Below, in pieces: positions 43,925 to 54,720 of a stretch of 64,000 bases of DNA. The number at the start of each line of letters is the position of its first letter. The first letter of the stretch is position 1. The position numbers were made by a program, and so were the translations under genes. The stretch lies in contig CM065699.1 in assembly GCA_017654935.2 (NCBI GenBank), forward strand, positions 7,748,921-7,812,920, given 5' to 3'. Below the pieces are notes generated by a model. That model searched no databases and was not told where the DNA came from. It saw only the letters and a program-made list of their open reading frames with translations. Source of the stretch: Phymorhynchus buccinoides (lineage: Eukaryota > Mollusca > Gastropoda > Neogastropoda > Raphitomidae).

Positions 43925-44610
43925 GTTACTAGCGCAACACCGAGTACCGGTAACGCCTAGTAACGGTAACGCCTAGTAACGGTAACGCCTAGTACAGCAA
44001 ATTTGAAGTGATTCCTAGTAAGAAACGGCGGAGTTATAAGGCCCCGTTTCCAAATTGGCGCTGCTTCTGAGAGTGACGCGCTCTCCCTAGTAACGGTAAC
44101 GCCCCGTAACGGTAATGCTGCTCTGGTAGTGCTGAGCTACAGCTAAATTTAAAGCCTAGTAACGGTAACGCCAAGTACTGGTAAGAAACAGCGGAGTTAT
44201 AAGGCCCCGTTTCCCGTTGGCGCTGCTCTGAGAGTGACACGCTCTCCCGATTCTCTTCAAATTTGCTGCCAGGCTTTGCCCCAGCCATAGCAAGCCTGAC
44301 AGCAAATTTGAAGCGGCGGAGTTATTTGTGAAAAGGTGAAGCGGCGTATATCGCGCGCGTTTCTGAATCGATTCGCTTCCGGTTTGGCACATCTATAGTC
44401 ACCGTCCCCGGTCATCTACCTGCCAAATTTGAAGGCCATCGGTCCAGAAATACCGGAGATACGGGCGCCGAGAGGCCGGCGGATACGCGTTTCGCGCATT
44501 TGCCAAACCGCGCAAATGACAAGGCCGCCTCGGTTGCCGTTGCCATCGGGCTCATAGCAAATTTGAAGTGATTCGGGCGAAAAACGGCGGAGTTATAAGG
44601 CCCGTTTTGT
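43925..44610. repeat. GC-rich array of AAATTTGAAG / GGCGGAGTTATAAGGC motifs
   Basis: CTAGTAACGGTAACGCC repeats several times. CAAATTTGAAG occurs five times, mostly as GCAAATTTGAAGTGATTC. GGCGGAGTTATAAGGCCC(C)GT occurs three times. A 3' part is GC-rich (ACGGGCGCCGAGAGGCCGGC) and unlike the flanks. Confidence 0.75.
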
Positions 44611-45214
44611 GTTTCACACACACACACACACACACACACTTGTCTTTGATGATATGATGGTTTAACAAAAGAGTGAATGCATGGTAACATGAAAAAGGTA
44701 CCATAAACTCATGAAAGATTTGTTATCATGTCTGATTTTTTTCCAGTCTTATTTAATGTCTATTATTATCGTAACTTGTGATATGTTGCATTTTGTGAGA
44801 AAAACTAGACATCTTTACTTTTTTAGTTTGTGTGAAAAAATAAATCTATTGGGTGGATTTTAAAACAATGTTCGTTTTGTTTTTGTAAAGCACTGACAAA
44901 TTTGTATATTTCATGTATAAAAGAAGAAGTAAAACTATGAAATGGCGTATGTTTTCCTGAAAATGATTTGTATGATGTATAGTTTTGATGTCTGAGTGTT
45001 GACATACTTTTATGTGATGGGAAACAAGTAAACAAAACGTGGTTTGGTTTAAATGATTAACCATCCACTACAAAACTTTTCTTGGGAGGGTGGGGGGGTG
45101 TACAGAGGGGGGGTGGAGGAGGTGGTACATTTGCACCAAATTACGCCATTGCTTGCAAAGCTTAACAATGGCTTTTCCCTGAAATCTCTCATCCCAGCCA
45201 ATTTTGTTTTTATA
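44611..45214. other. (CA)n then AT-rich spacer
   Basis: (CA)n at 44617-44638; no gene or known element after it. Confidence 0.5.
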
Positions 45215-45925
45215 TACCACTCTAAAAATAGAAAGCCACAAGTTTTAATGCTCCAGAAGCCGGTAGTTTCAGCACTCCCAAAACCGGAAGCCACAAGTTT
45301 GGGCACTCCAAAAAAATATGGAAGCCATGAGTTTTGGTACTCCAAAAACTGGAAGCCATAAGTTTTGCCACCCAAAAAAACGGGCAAGCCACAAGTTTGG
45401 GCACTCCCAAAGCCAGAAGCCACAAGTTTGGGCACTCCAAAAAACCTCCAGAGAAATCACAAGTTTCGGCACATCAAAAAACGGAAATCACAAGTGTCGG
45501 CACACCCAAAAACGGAAATCACAAGTGTCGGCACACCAAAAAACGGAAATCACAAGTTTCGGCACACCAAAAAACGGAAATCACAAGTGTCGGCACACCA
45601 AAAAACGGAAATCACAAGTGTCGGCACACCAAAAAAAGGAAATCACAAGTTTCGGCACACCAAAAAACGGAAATCACAAGTGTCGGCACACCAAAAAACG
45701 GAAATCACAAGTGTCGGCACACAAAAAAACGGAAATCACAAGTGTCGGCACACACAAAAACGGAAATCACAAGTGTCGGCACACAAAAAAACGGAAATCA
45801 CAAGTGTCGGCACACACAAAAACGGAAATCACAAGTGTCGGCACACCAAAAAAACGGAAATCACAAGTGTCGGCACACAAAAAAACGGAAATCACAAGTG
45901 TCGGCACACAAAAAAATGGATTTCA
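45215..45925. repeat. 31-bp minisatellite with a divergence gradient
   Basis: About 22 units. From 45461 on the unit is CGGCACACCAAAAAACGGAA ATCACAAGTGT, nearly uniform. Left of 45461 units are longer and diverged (GAAGCCACAAGTTT, GCACTCCAAAAA). All three forward frames are open, so the ORFs are not genes. Confidence 0.92.
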
Positions 45926-46149
45926 GGCTTGTTCCGGAAAATCAGCACCCCTGATAGTACCCAGATTGCCTCCAAACTTCAAAGGAATATTCTTTGGGTA
46001 ATACTCTAATCCGCTAGCATACTAGGCCTACCTAATCAGGCCTATATTAAAAGGTGTGTGTGTAGTATGTGTGTGCATACTTACTTAAGTGTTGTTAACA
46101 GACAACATGGGCAGAAAAACTGTGTACCACACAGGGCACAGCTTCTCTT

Positions 46150-46400
46150 GTTACTAGTTCAACAGATCCCGCGTGAGGATGCCAGGGGGTCTTTTGTATA
46201 AATAGTTCCCCCACCTGCTGGAAGTTCTGTGCTTGTAGCTTCCTCTAATAATGTCACTCTCTTTGACTCTGCCCTTTCCCTTTGCTTACTGTCATCTACT
46301 ATCTTTCTGCCTTGCCGGTCCATTCTCCTGCCTTTTTTCAAGAAACACTTTCAAAAAGATTTCCTCCAGCGGAATCAGACTTGCTGGGCCTAACTATTTC
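46150..46400 (+). mobile_element. SINE-A partial copy
   Basis: TAGTTCCCCCACCTGCTGGA, TTTGCTTACTGTCATCTAC; lacks the 3' third. Confidence 0.8.
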
Positions 46401-46437
46401 TTACTTCACAGTCGTTCAAAACACAAAATCAAGCTGT

Positions 46438-46687
46438 TAACCCTTTCGCCGCCAGCCATTTTTCAGCCAAAAAATACCATTATACTGAACTTGGTAGAGA
46501 GAAAAAAATTATCTACAATATTGGGAATTCCTATGTGACATGTATGAGATTAGGCCTATCCTTCTTACCTCCCAAACTTAAGAGAACAGTGTCTTTGGAT
46601 AACAGGCCCTGATTTGATGTCTTTTAGTGACATGGGTGGTAAACCATTGTGGTGCTAAAATGCGACATTGGCGGTGAAAGGGTTAAA
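46438..46687. mobile_element. MITE-P copy 4
   Basis: TTAACCCTTTCGCCGCCAGC to GGCGGTGAAAGGGTTAA. It abuts, or entered, the LTR that follows. Confidence 0.88.
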
Positions 46688-46889
46688 ACACTGAATCAAG
46701 AAATCTTAGATTTCGATGCATAGACCAGTCATTGGTATTGTTTTCAAGAGAATTTAATGATCGAGTACCCCATGCAGTGCCTAGCTACTGATGACGTGGC
46801 AAGCATCCCGGCAGTTCCAGACTTTTCTGTCTTTGGTTGTAAGCGCGTAATTCGGAGGCATAGTAAGTTACACTACATCTCCCCTTTTC
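46688..46889 (-). mobile_element. Probable 3' LTR and polypurine tract of the Gypsy element
   Basis: On the - strand GAAAAGGGGAGA (46889-46878), a polypurine tract, is followed by TGTAGTGTAACTTACTATGC, a typical LTR start. The far end of the LTR is unclear because a MITE lies there. No matching 5' LTR was found in the window. Confidence 0.5.
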
Positions 46890-47039
46890 AAAAGCAAAAG
46901 ATCAAATTAAAATACTTAAGACTCAACAAGAAAAAATCAAATTGAATTGCTTTAGACTCGACAAGAATCTTCCTCTATAAACATCGATTATATCTAGACA
47001 CTGGACCCTAGCTCTTTCACAAGATCTTTTCATTATGCA

Positions 47040-48085
47040 TTCTGGTGCACTGAGTCTTTCATCTGCGTCTTTTGTTTTCACATTCACATGCACACTGAGT
47101 CTTTCATCAGCGTCTTTTTGTTTTCACATTCACATGCAGCACTGAGTCTTTCATCTGCGTCTTTTGTTTTCACATTCACATGCACACTGAGTCTTTCATC
47201 TGCGTCTTTTTGTTTTCACATTCACATGCAGCACTGAGTCTTTCATCTGCGTCTTTTGTTTTCATATTCACATGCAGCACTGAGTCTTTCATCTGCGTCT
47301 TTTGTTTTCATATTCACATGCAGCACTGAGTCTTTCATCTGCGTCTTTTTGTTTTCACATTCACATGCAGCACTGAGTCTTTCATCTGCGTCTTTTGTTT
47401 TCACATTCACATGCACACTGAGTCTTTCATCTGCGTCTTTTTGTTTTCACATTCACATGCAGCACTGAGTCTTTCATCTGCGTCTTTTGTTTTCATATTC
47501 ACATGCAGCACTGAGTCTTTCATCTGCGTCTTTTGTTTTCATATTCACATGCAGCACTGAGTCTTTCATCTGCGTCTTTTTGTTTTCACATTCACATGCA
47601 GCACTGAGTCTTTCATCTGCGTCTTTTGTTTTCACATTCACATGCAGCACTGAGTCTTTCATCTGCGTCTTTTGTTTTCACATTCACATGCAGCACTGAG
47701 TCTTTCATCTGCGTCTTTTGTTTTCACATTCACATGCACACTGAGTCTTTCATCTGCGTCTTTTGTTTTCATATTCACATGCAGCACTGAGTCTTTCATC
47801 TGCGTCTTTTGTTTTCACATTCACATGCACACTGAGTCTTTCATCTGCGTCTTTTGTTTTCACATTCACACTGAGTCTTTCATCTGCGTCTTTTGTTTTC
47901 ACATTCACATGCAGCACTGAGTCTTTCATCAGCGTCTTTTGTTTTCACATTCACACTGAGTCTTTCATCTGCGTCTTTTGTTTTCACATTCACATGCAGC
48001 ACTGAGTCTTTCATCTGCGTCTTTTGTTTTCACATTCACATGCAGCACTGAGTCTTTCATCAGCGTCTTTTTGTTTTCACATTTC
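47040..48085. repeat. 46-bp minisatellite, about 22 copies, joined to the end of pol
   Basis: Unit ACTGAGTCTTTCATCTGCGT CTTTTGTTTTCACATTCACA TGCAGC; variants lack AG or have an extra T, giving 45-47 bp. A run of shortened units without ATGCA lies near 47870-47960. It starts exactly where the pol reading frame ends. Confidence 0.93.
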
Positions 48086-51000
48086 CTCGATGAGACGTTG
48101 CGGCGCCTTGATGGCCCGAGTTGATCTTCTAGGCGTAGACGTAACTCTGGTCTGGTGACGACGTACCAGAGTTTCAACGTCACCCGCGTTGCCGTCAGCG
48201 TTGTCCACAGGAACCAGGCGTTGTACCGGCCGGTCAGCCTGTAGAGGTGGGGTGTATGTCGGGTTGTCCTCACCTGCTGGCTGGTGGAGTTTTCGCATCA
48301 TCTGCCGGTTGCGGCGCAGAAGGCCACCGTCAGATGTCTCTACGATGAATGATCGTGGGGCCACGTGGTGCTGGATGATGGTGCCCTCTTTCTTCTGGTC
48401 GGGGATCCAGACTGCATCACCAGGTGACAGCTTTTCTGGAGCGACGACCCGGTGGCGTTTGTCGAAGTCCATCTTCATCTGGTTTCGGTACTCCTCCCTC
48501 TTCTTCACCAACAAAGGGTTTGGGGTAGGAGGAGGCTGGGGTGGCATGGGACTCTGGTTTTGAGACTGCGTCCCATACTTAACTGGGCAGGGGGAAAACC
48601 AGTGGGTAAGGGGGTGTTCCTGTACATCAGGAGGGCAAGGTACTCATCGCAGGTCTTCTTGATGAGGTTCTTCACGGTTCAACCTCGCCGTTGGACTGGG
48701 GGTAATGGGGTGAGGACGTGATGTGGTTGAATCCCCAGGATCGTGCAAAGGAATTAAAGTCTTCTGCGGCAAACTGCGGGCCGTTGTCTGTCACCAAGGT
48801 GTCTGGGATGCCGTGGCGACTGAAGATCTTCTTCATCTTGGCAACAGTCTCTGATGCTGTGACCTTGTTGGAGACTAGAGCTATTTCAATGTTTCTGGAG
48901 TAGTAGTCAACAGCAAGAAGGAAAAACTTGCTATTGTAATTGAAGAAGTCTGCTGCAATCCTGGACCAGGGTCTCTCAGGAAATGGTGTCCCCTTCATTG
49001 GTTCGATTCTCGCCTTTCGTTGTTTGCTGCATTCCAGACAGGTTTTCACCATCTGGTCGATATCCCTGGAGATACCGGGCCACCATACTGAGTTTGCAGC
49101 GTTTTCTTTCGTCTTGTTGACTCCTTGATGCCCATCATGGAGGTTTCGAAGGACGTCTTGCTGCAGTGTGGCTGGAATGATTAGTCTCTTTCCTCGGAGC
49201 AGGAGACCCTCATGTATCGTCATGCTAGCTCTCTCATTGAAGTAGGTCTTTAGAGGTCGGTTCAGGGTATTCTTCTCTGGCCACCCGTTCTGAACATGAT
49301 GCATGACCACCTTCAGGATGTCGTCCTTCTGTAGTTCTGCTCTAATCTCCTCCAGTCTTTTGTCGCTGGCTGGCAGCGTCACCAGGATGGAGTGGACATA
49401 TGCGTCTGCCTGGTGCGTCAGGTTGTCTTTCGTCTGTAATTGGCAAAGATGCTCTGGATAAGACGTCTGCAGTATATAGCTCTTCCCCTGGGACATGGCG
49501 TATGGTGAAGTTGTACCTCATCAGTCTCATTCTGAATCGTTGGATTCTGATTGGCAGCTCGTCGATCAGTTTTGTACCAGTGGCTTGTGGTCGGTTTCAA
49601 CCTCAAATCTCATACCCACAAGGAGATTTGTCCAGTGTTCAGGGGTTCATGTAACCGCCAAAGCTTCTTTCTCAATCTGTGCATATCGCTGCTCTGTTGA
49701 GGTCAGTGAGCGGCTGGTGTATGCAACAGGCTGAAGCTTGCCGTTGGTTTGGCGCTGAAGAAGGACAGCTCCCAGGCCATAGCTGCTGGAGTCTGCTGAA
49801 ACCACAATCTCACGCTCCGGACTGTACAGCGCAAGAGTTGATGGTAACGAAAGGTCCTTTTTCAGAGTCTTTAACGCTTCTTGCTGGTCTGGTCCCCAGG
49901 TCCATGCTGCCTTGGTTCGAAGTAAGTCTCTCAGAGGCTTCGATTTCTCCGCAAGGTTTGGCACAGACTTCATGAGCTGGTTGACCATTCCAAGAAATCG
50001 TCTGATGTCTGCTACATTTTCTGGCTCTTTCATGTCGATGATGGCCTTGGCCTTTGCCGGATCCCCCTTGACTCCTTCTGCATCGATCACTTGGCCCAAG
50101 TATTCGAGGCGGGTCAGGGAGAAATCAAATTTGTCGGCGTTAAGAGTCAGGCTACTCTGGGATAGTCTGTCCAAAACTGTCTTCAACCTGACGTCGTGTT
50201 CTTCCTTGTTCTTGCCAAAGACAGAATGTCGTCGATGTGGCAAAGAACTCCTTCAAGTCCCTGAAGGATCTGGTCCATCTTCTTCTGGAAGTACTCAGGC
50301 GCTGAGGAAATGCCGTAGGGAAGACGTTTGAAGCGGTAGCGTCCGAAGGGAGTGATGAATGCAGTCAGTTTGGAGCTCTCGTCGTCCAGTTTGATCTGGT
50401 GGAACCCTGAGTCGGCGTCCAGTTTGGAGAAGACTTTGCCTTGGGCAATCTTGCTCAGCGTCTCTTCAACTGACGGCATGGGGTAGATCTCTCTCTTGAC
50501 ATTGGCATTCATCTTGGTCAAGTCCACACAGATTCGAACGTCTCCATTTGGCTTTGGGACGACGACTATTAGTGCACACCAGTCTGTTGGCGTCTCCACT
50601 GGCTCGATGACGCTGCTGTTGACCATCTTCTCTAGTTCAGCTTCAACCTTCTTCAGGAGAGGAATTGGAACTCTTCTTGGGACGGTCTGGCAAAATGCTT
50701 TGCATTTTCTTTGAGCTCGATGTGCTGCATGCTCTTGAGTTCACCCAATCCTTTGAACAGCTGCGGATATTGTTTCTTTACATCTTCTTTGGAAGGAAAC
50801 TTTGCAAGTGGCTCGTCCCTCATCTTCCCCTTTGTCTTGCTGGGCATAGTGCGAATGGCGCGCACTGTGAATGCGCCAGGAATGTCGTGGATCAGCCCTA
50901 GTTTCTGGATTGCAGGCATTCCAAGCAGCAGTTTGGATGTCTTTCCGATGTACTCCTTCTCAGTGATGGTGGTCTTCCCATGGGAAAGCTTGATGTAGGC

Positions 51001-51270
51001 AAACCCGCTGATTTCTAGGCGCTGATCTCCAGGCCCCAGGAGTTGGCGATCCGGATGGTGTAGTTTTCCAAATGACGGCCTGAAGATGTGGTCTGGCATC
51101 ACTGATACTTGGGCGCCAGTATCAATGCACCAGGTCAGTAGCTGTCCGCAAATCTTCAGCTTGATGTGCCATCCTGCGTCGGTCGGTTTGCCTTCCTGCA
51201 CCTCTCCAACAAAATACTCTGCTTCCTGCTCTTCTTCGTCTTGGTGTAGTTCTCTGACTGCAGCTGAGCT
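48086..51270 (-). pseudogene. Gypsy/Ty3-type LTR retrotransposon pol, broken
   Basis: From right to left: retropepsin with CIDTGAQ near 51115-51125; reverse transcriptase 50650-50050 (PKPNGDVRICVDLT, KLDADSGFHQI, FGRYRFKRLPYGI; the catalytic box is HIDD); RNase H about 49900-49350 ([12 protein letters not shown]); integrase with HHCC finger (DGHQGVN, CLECSKQRKAR) and core (AVDYYSR, VTDNGPQF, PQSNGEVEP) 49330-48672; and a C-terminal LSPGDAVWIPDQKK part to 48086. Frameshifts occur near 50225, 49650, 49500 and 48670, so it cannot make one Pol protein. Order PR-RT-RH-IN is that of Gypsy. Most of gag and the 5' LTR are missing. Confidence 0.92.
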
Positions 51271-51890
51271 TCTGCAGACAATGGCAAAGTGGCCCACCTT
51301 GTTACACTTTCTGCAGACAATGGCAAAGTGGCCCACCTTGTTACACTTTCTGCAGACAATGGCAAGTGGCCCACCTTGTTACACTTTCTGCAGACAATGG
51401 CAAAGTGGCCCACCTTGTTACACTTTCTGCAGACAATGGCAAAGTGGCCCACCTTGTTACACTTTCTGCAGACAATGGCAAGTGGCCCACCTTGTTACAC
51501 TTTCTGCAGACAATGGCAAAGTGGCCCACCTTGTTACACTTTCTGCAGACAATGGCAAAGTGGCCCACCTTGTTACACTTTCTGCAGACAATGGCAAGTG
51601 GCCCACCTTGTTACACTTTCTGCAGACAATGGCAAAGTGGCCCACCTTGTTACACTTTCTGCAGACAATGGCAAAGTGGCCCACCTTGTTACACTTTCTG
51701 CAGACAATGGCAAAGTGGCCCACCTTGTTACACTTTCTGCAGACAATGGCAAAGTGGCCCACCTTGTTACACTTTCTGCAGACAATGGCAAGTGGCCCAC
51801 CTTGTTACACTTTCTGCAGACAATGGCAAAGTGGCCCACCTTGTTACACTTTCTGCTGCGTGTTTTTGCAGCTGGACAGTTCTTTTTCCC
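51271..51890 (-). repeat. 39-bp minisatellite made of Gag CCHC zinc knuckles, about 15 copies
   Basis: TTGTTACACTTTCTGC starts at 51299, 51338, 51376, 51415, 51454, 51492, 51531, 51570, 51608, 51647, 51686, 51725, 51764, 51802 and 51841. Thirteen codons encode CRKCNKVGHFAIV, so each unit closes a C-x2-C-x4-H-x4-C knuckle with the next. Four units are 38 bp (GGCAAGTGG in place of GGCAAAGTGG), and each shifts the frame. A normal Gag has one or two knuckles. Confidence 0.95.
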
Positions 51891-51899
51891 TCTCTTGTG

Positions 51900-52060
51900 A
51901 GACACTCTTATTCCATCACACACGGCACACACACAGTCCACGACCTTTTATCATACGCATACACACACGCACACAGACATACATTTCCGCACAAACACAT
52001 ACATAGGCTCACATGCACTAACACACAAGCACATTTAATACAAACATTTACGCTTATCAC
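51900..52060. other. (CA)-rich spacer
   Basis: ACACACACGCACACAGACAT-type sequence between the Gypsy remnant and the C-skewed region. Confidence 0.7.
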
Positions 52061-52907
52061 CACCTTCTCACCCCCCACCCCCCTACACACACACCTTTTT
52101 TCTTCTCCCCCCTCCCCCCCCCTATTCCCTTTCCCCTCCCCCCATCCCCCGCCCACCCACAATCACACTATAAACACATACTCCACCACTTCACCTTTTC
52201 TTGTTTTTATTTTTTTTCAGATTCAACGACAAGAACCAACCGGGACAGCTAATCCCCCTCTCCTTTTTCCTTTCCCAGAGACATTGTATTTCCTCTTACC
52301 GGGACACCCACTCCTCTCTCACACCCAGTCACACACACCCCACTCCTATTTTGTCACTCTAACACATTTTCACCCACCCCAACCAACATGCGGCCCCCCC
52401 GCCCCCCGCACCCTCCCTCCTCCCTCCACTCGGACATTCCCACATCAGATTCCCCCAAAACCCACTTGCCCTCCTCCACCCATCATTCACCCCTCTTTCT
52501 TCCCACCCACCCCTCCCATACCTTTCCACCTCCCACCTCCCCTCAAGCCCACTCCCTCCCGAGTTCCCTATTCCCCCCTTCTCCACCAATTCCTCCTCAA
52601 ACACCGTCGGACTCCACCATCCTCTACGGTCCTTCCTCTCCCTACCAGTCTCAGGACTCTCTTGAGAACCTCATGGCGTTCTTGGAAACAAACTCCATCC
52701 ACTCCCCCTCCACCCAACGCCCAGGACCCCCATCCCACCACCCCACACCCTCCATCCTCGACCGCTCCCCCACCCACTTCCCCAAGACATGATTCTACCG
52801 AACTCGACGCTCCCCCACCCCCTGACCCCTCCGCCCCATCCCCCTCAAACACCAAATCTCAACCATGACCCCCACACCCCTCATCAACCCGTCCCATCCC
52901 TTTACCA

Positions 52908-53525
52908 TTGGCCTCACCAATTCCCCCTCTCCACCACCTTCACCTTCCCACCCACCACCACCATCCCTTCCCCCCTCCCACCACTACCCCCTCCCCCCCC
53001 ACCTCCACCCCCCCACCCCCACCCCCCAAACGCCGCTCACACCCTCTCTACTCCTGCTCGAAGATCCCCTTCCCTACCCCATCTGACCCCTTCACAAACA
53101 CACACACACCCAAGAACACCGACCCTGAACACCTCGTTCAACACCTCATCCTCCAACGGAAAACATGCAACTCCTTGATCAGGAATTACTACCACGGTGG
53201 CCTTCCCAAACCCCTCCAATGCCTACCCCCATCTTCCCCCTTCCCCGACATCGTGTCCTTGACACTCTGGACAGGACTCCAAAAGAACCTCAACACCCGG
53301 GCCCTCATGCGTGCCTCAGAGGGCATCTTTCACTATATCCGATCCTTGATCCAACAACACGACGTCCCCCCATCTAGCCACACGCCTCTCCAACCCACCC
53401 CCAACTCATACCATCAAACCCCCACCTCCAACCCCTCCACCTACACCCATTTCCACACACTCCCCCAATTCACCTCCCCCTCCACCCGCCAACCCAGCAT
53501 CTCCCCCCTCCCACTGTCCCGTTGA
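52908..53525 (+). CDS. Hypothetical Pro/Ser/Thr-rich ORF with a non-repetitive core
   Basis: 205 codons, no recognised family. Proline-rich ends flank a normal-looking core of about 75 residues (53120-53370): DPEHLVQHLILQRKTCNS, LIRNYYHGGLPKPLQ, FPDIVSLTLWTGLQKNLN and RASEGIFHYIRSLIQQHD. Third positions in the core are mostly C, matching the region's skew. The core's mixed composition suggests past or present coding. No start is certain, since the frame may continue from upstream after a C-run frameshift. A Gag- or ORF1-like retroelement protein is one option. Confidence 0.4.
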   Translation: MASPIPPLHHLHLPTHHHHPFPPPTTTPSPPTSTPPPPPPKRRSHPLYSCSKIPFPTPSDPFTNTHTPKNTDPEHLVQHLILQRKTCNSLIRNYYHGGLPKPLQCLPPSSPFPDIVSLTLWTGLQKNLNTRALMRASEGIFHYIRSLIQQHDVPPSSHTPLQPTPNSYHQTPTSNPSTYTHFHTLPQFTSPSTRQPSISPLPLSR

Positions 53526-53859
53526 TCCCCCTACCCTCACCTTCACCAAACTTTCCCCTCCACACGCCACCAACAAACATCCACGGCCCCCACAACAGGG
53601 CCCCTCCTCCCAACACCCCACCCCCATCACCATCTCGTACCACACTCCTCCAACGCCATTTCCCCCTGAGATCCACCCACCCCACACCAATCACGTCCAT
53701 GGCCCCCACAACACGGCCACTCCTCCAACACCCCACCCCTACCCCCCCTACACCACCTCAGACTACTCTTTTCCCACACACCCCTCCCCTGGTTTCCACT
53801 CATCTCACACCAGCCCCCACACCATCTGTCCCCCACCCACACGGACTCATGTCACTGAA

Positions 53860-54425
53860 CCCGACCCCCCCCCCCCCCAGATCCATCAGCCCCCTATCCA
53901 CCCGGACTCATGTCACTGGACCTCTCCCCGACAACTCTCCACCAGATCCATCAGCCCCCTATCCACCCGGACTCATGTCACTGGACCTCTCCCCGACAAC
54001 TCTCCACCAGATCCATCAGCCCCCTATCCACCCGGACTCATGTCACTGGACCTCTCCCCGACAACTCTCCACCAGATCCATCATGCCCCCTATCCACCCG
54101 GACTCATGTCACTGGACCTCTCCCCGACAACTCTCCACCAGATCCATCAGCCCCCTATCCATCCGGACTCATGTCACTGGACCTCTCCCCGACCACTCTC
54201 CACCAGATCCATCATGCCCCCTATCCACCCGGACTCATGTCACTGGACCTCTCCCCGACCACTCTCCACCAGATCCATCAGCCCCCTATCCACCCGGACT
54301 CATGTCACTGGACCTCTCCCCGACAACTCTCCACCAGATCCATCAGCCCCCTATCCACCCGGACTCATGTCACTGGACCTCTCCCCGACAACTCTCCACC
54401 AGATCCATCATGCCCCCTATCCACC
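53860..54425. repeat. 65-bp minisatellite, about 9 copies
   Basis: Unit CCCGGACTCATGTCACTGGA CCTCTCCCCGACAACTCTCC ACCAGATCCATCAGCCCCCT ATCCA; variants have GACC for GACA and ATGCC for AGCC. All three frames are open across it. Confidence 0.95.
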
Positions 54426-54720
54426 CAAACCCCACAAACGCCCTGGTTCCCCCCTCCGCCCCACCCAACCCCCCACATCCCTCACCTCCCCCCGCAATAC
54501 GCATCCCCTCTCTGCTAGACATTTCCCTCCCCCCCGCACCCCCACCATCTTCAGCCAAAACCCCACCCCCGTCCCCCCACCCACGCCCCCCCTCCCCCTC
54601 CCCCCCGCCGACACACATGAAGCGCATCTCATCGGATCGTCCATTGACGGGCCACACTAACGACCCCCCCCCCCCCCCTCCTTCTCTTTACAAGGAATAA
54701 AAAGCACTGATGTACCTTCA

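Larger units (their letters stand above)
52060..54720 (+). other. C-skewed, proline-coding region of unknown nature
   Basis: For 2.6 kb the + strand is very rich in C and poor in G, with many runs of 5-12 C. Open frames alternate: one from ATG 52388 to 52792 (includes QSQDSLENLMAFLETNSIHS), one at 52908-53525, then one over a 65-bp array. A polypyrimidine-CAG lies at 52200-52220. It may be a decayed retroelement ORF or a host low-complexity gene; I cannot tell. Confidence 0.5.

Noticed and set aside
45318..46009. Basic repeat ORFs of over 200 codons
   Set aside because: 31-bp minisatellite open in all frames.
47040..48085. CRISPR array
   Set aside because: Regular 46-bp units lack distinct spacers and the DNA is animal nuclear; it is a minisatellite.
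51086..52868. 500-codon + strand ORF over the knuckle array
   Set aside because: Its first part is antisense to the Gag zinc knuckles; the second part belongs to the C-skewed region and is listed separately.
53627..54657. Gly-rich minus-strand ORFs
   Set aside because: Complement of the C-rich tract; composition alone explains them.
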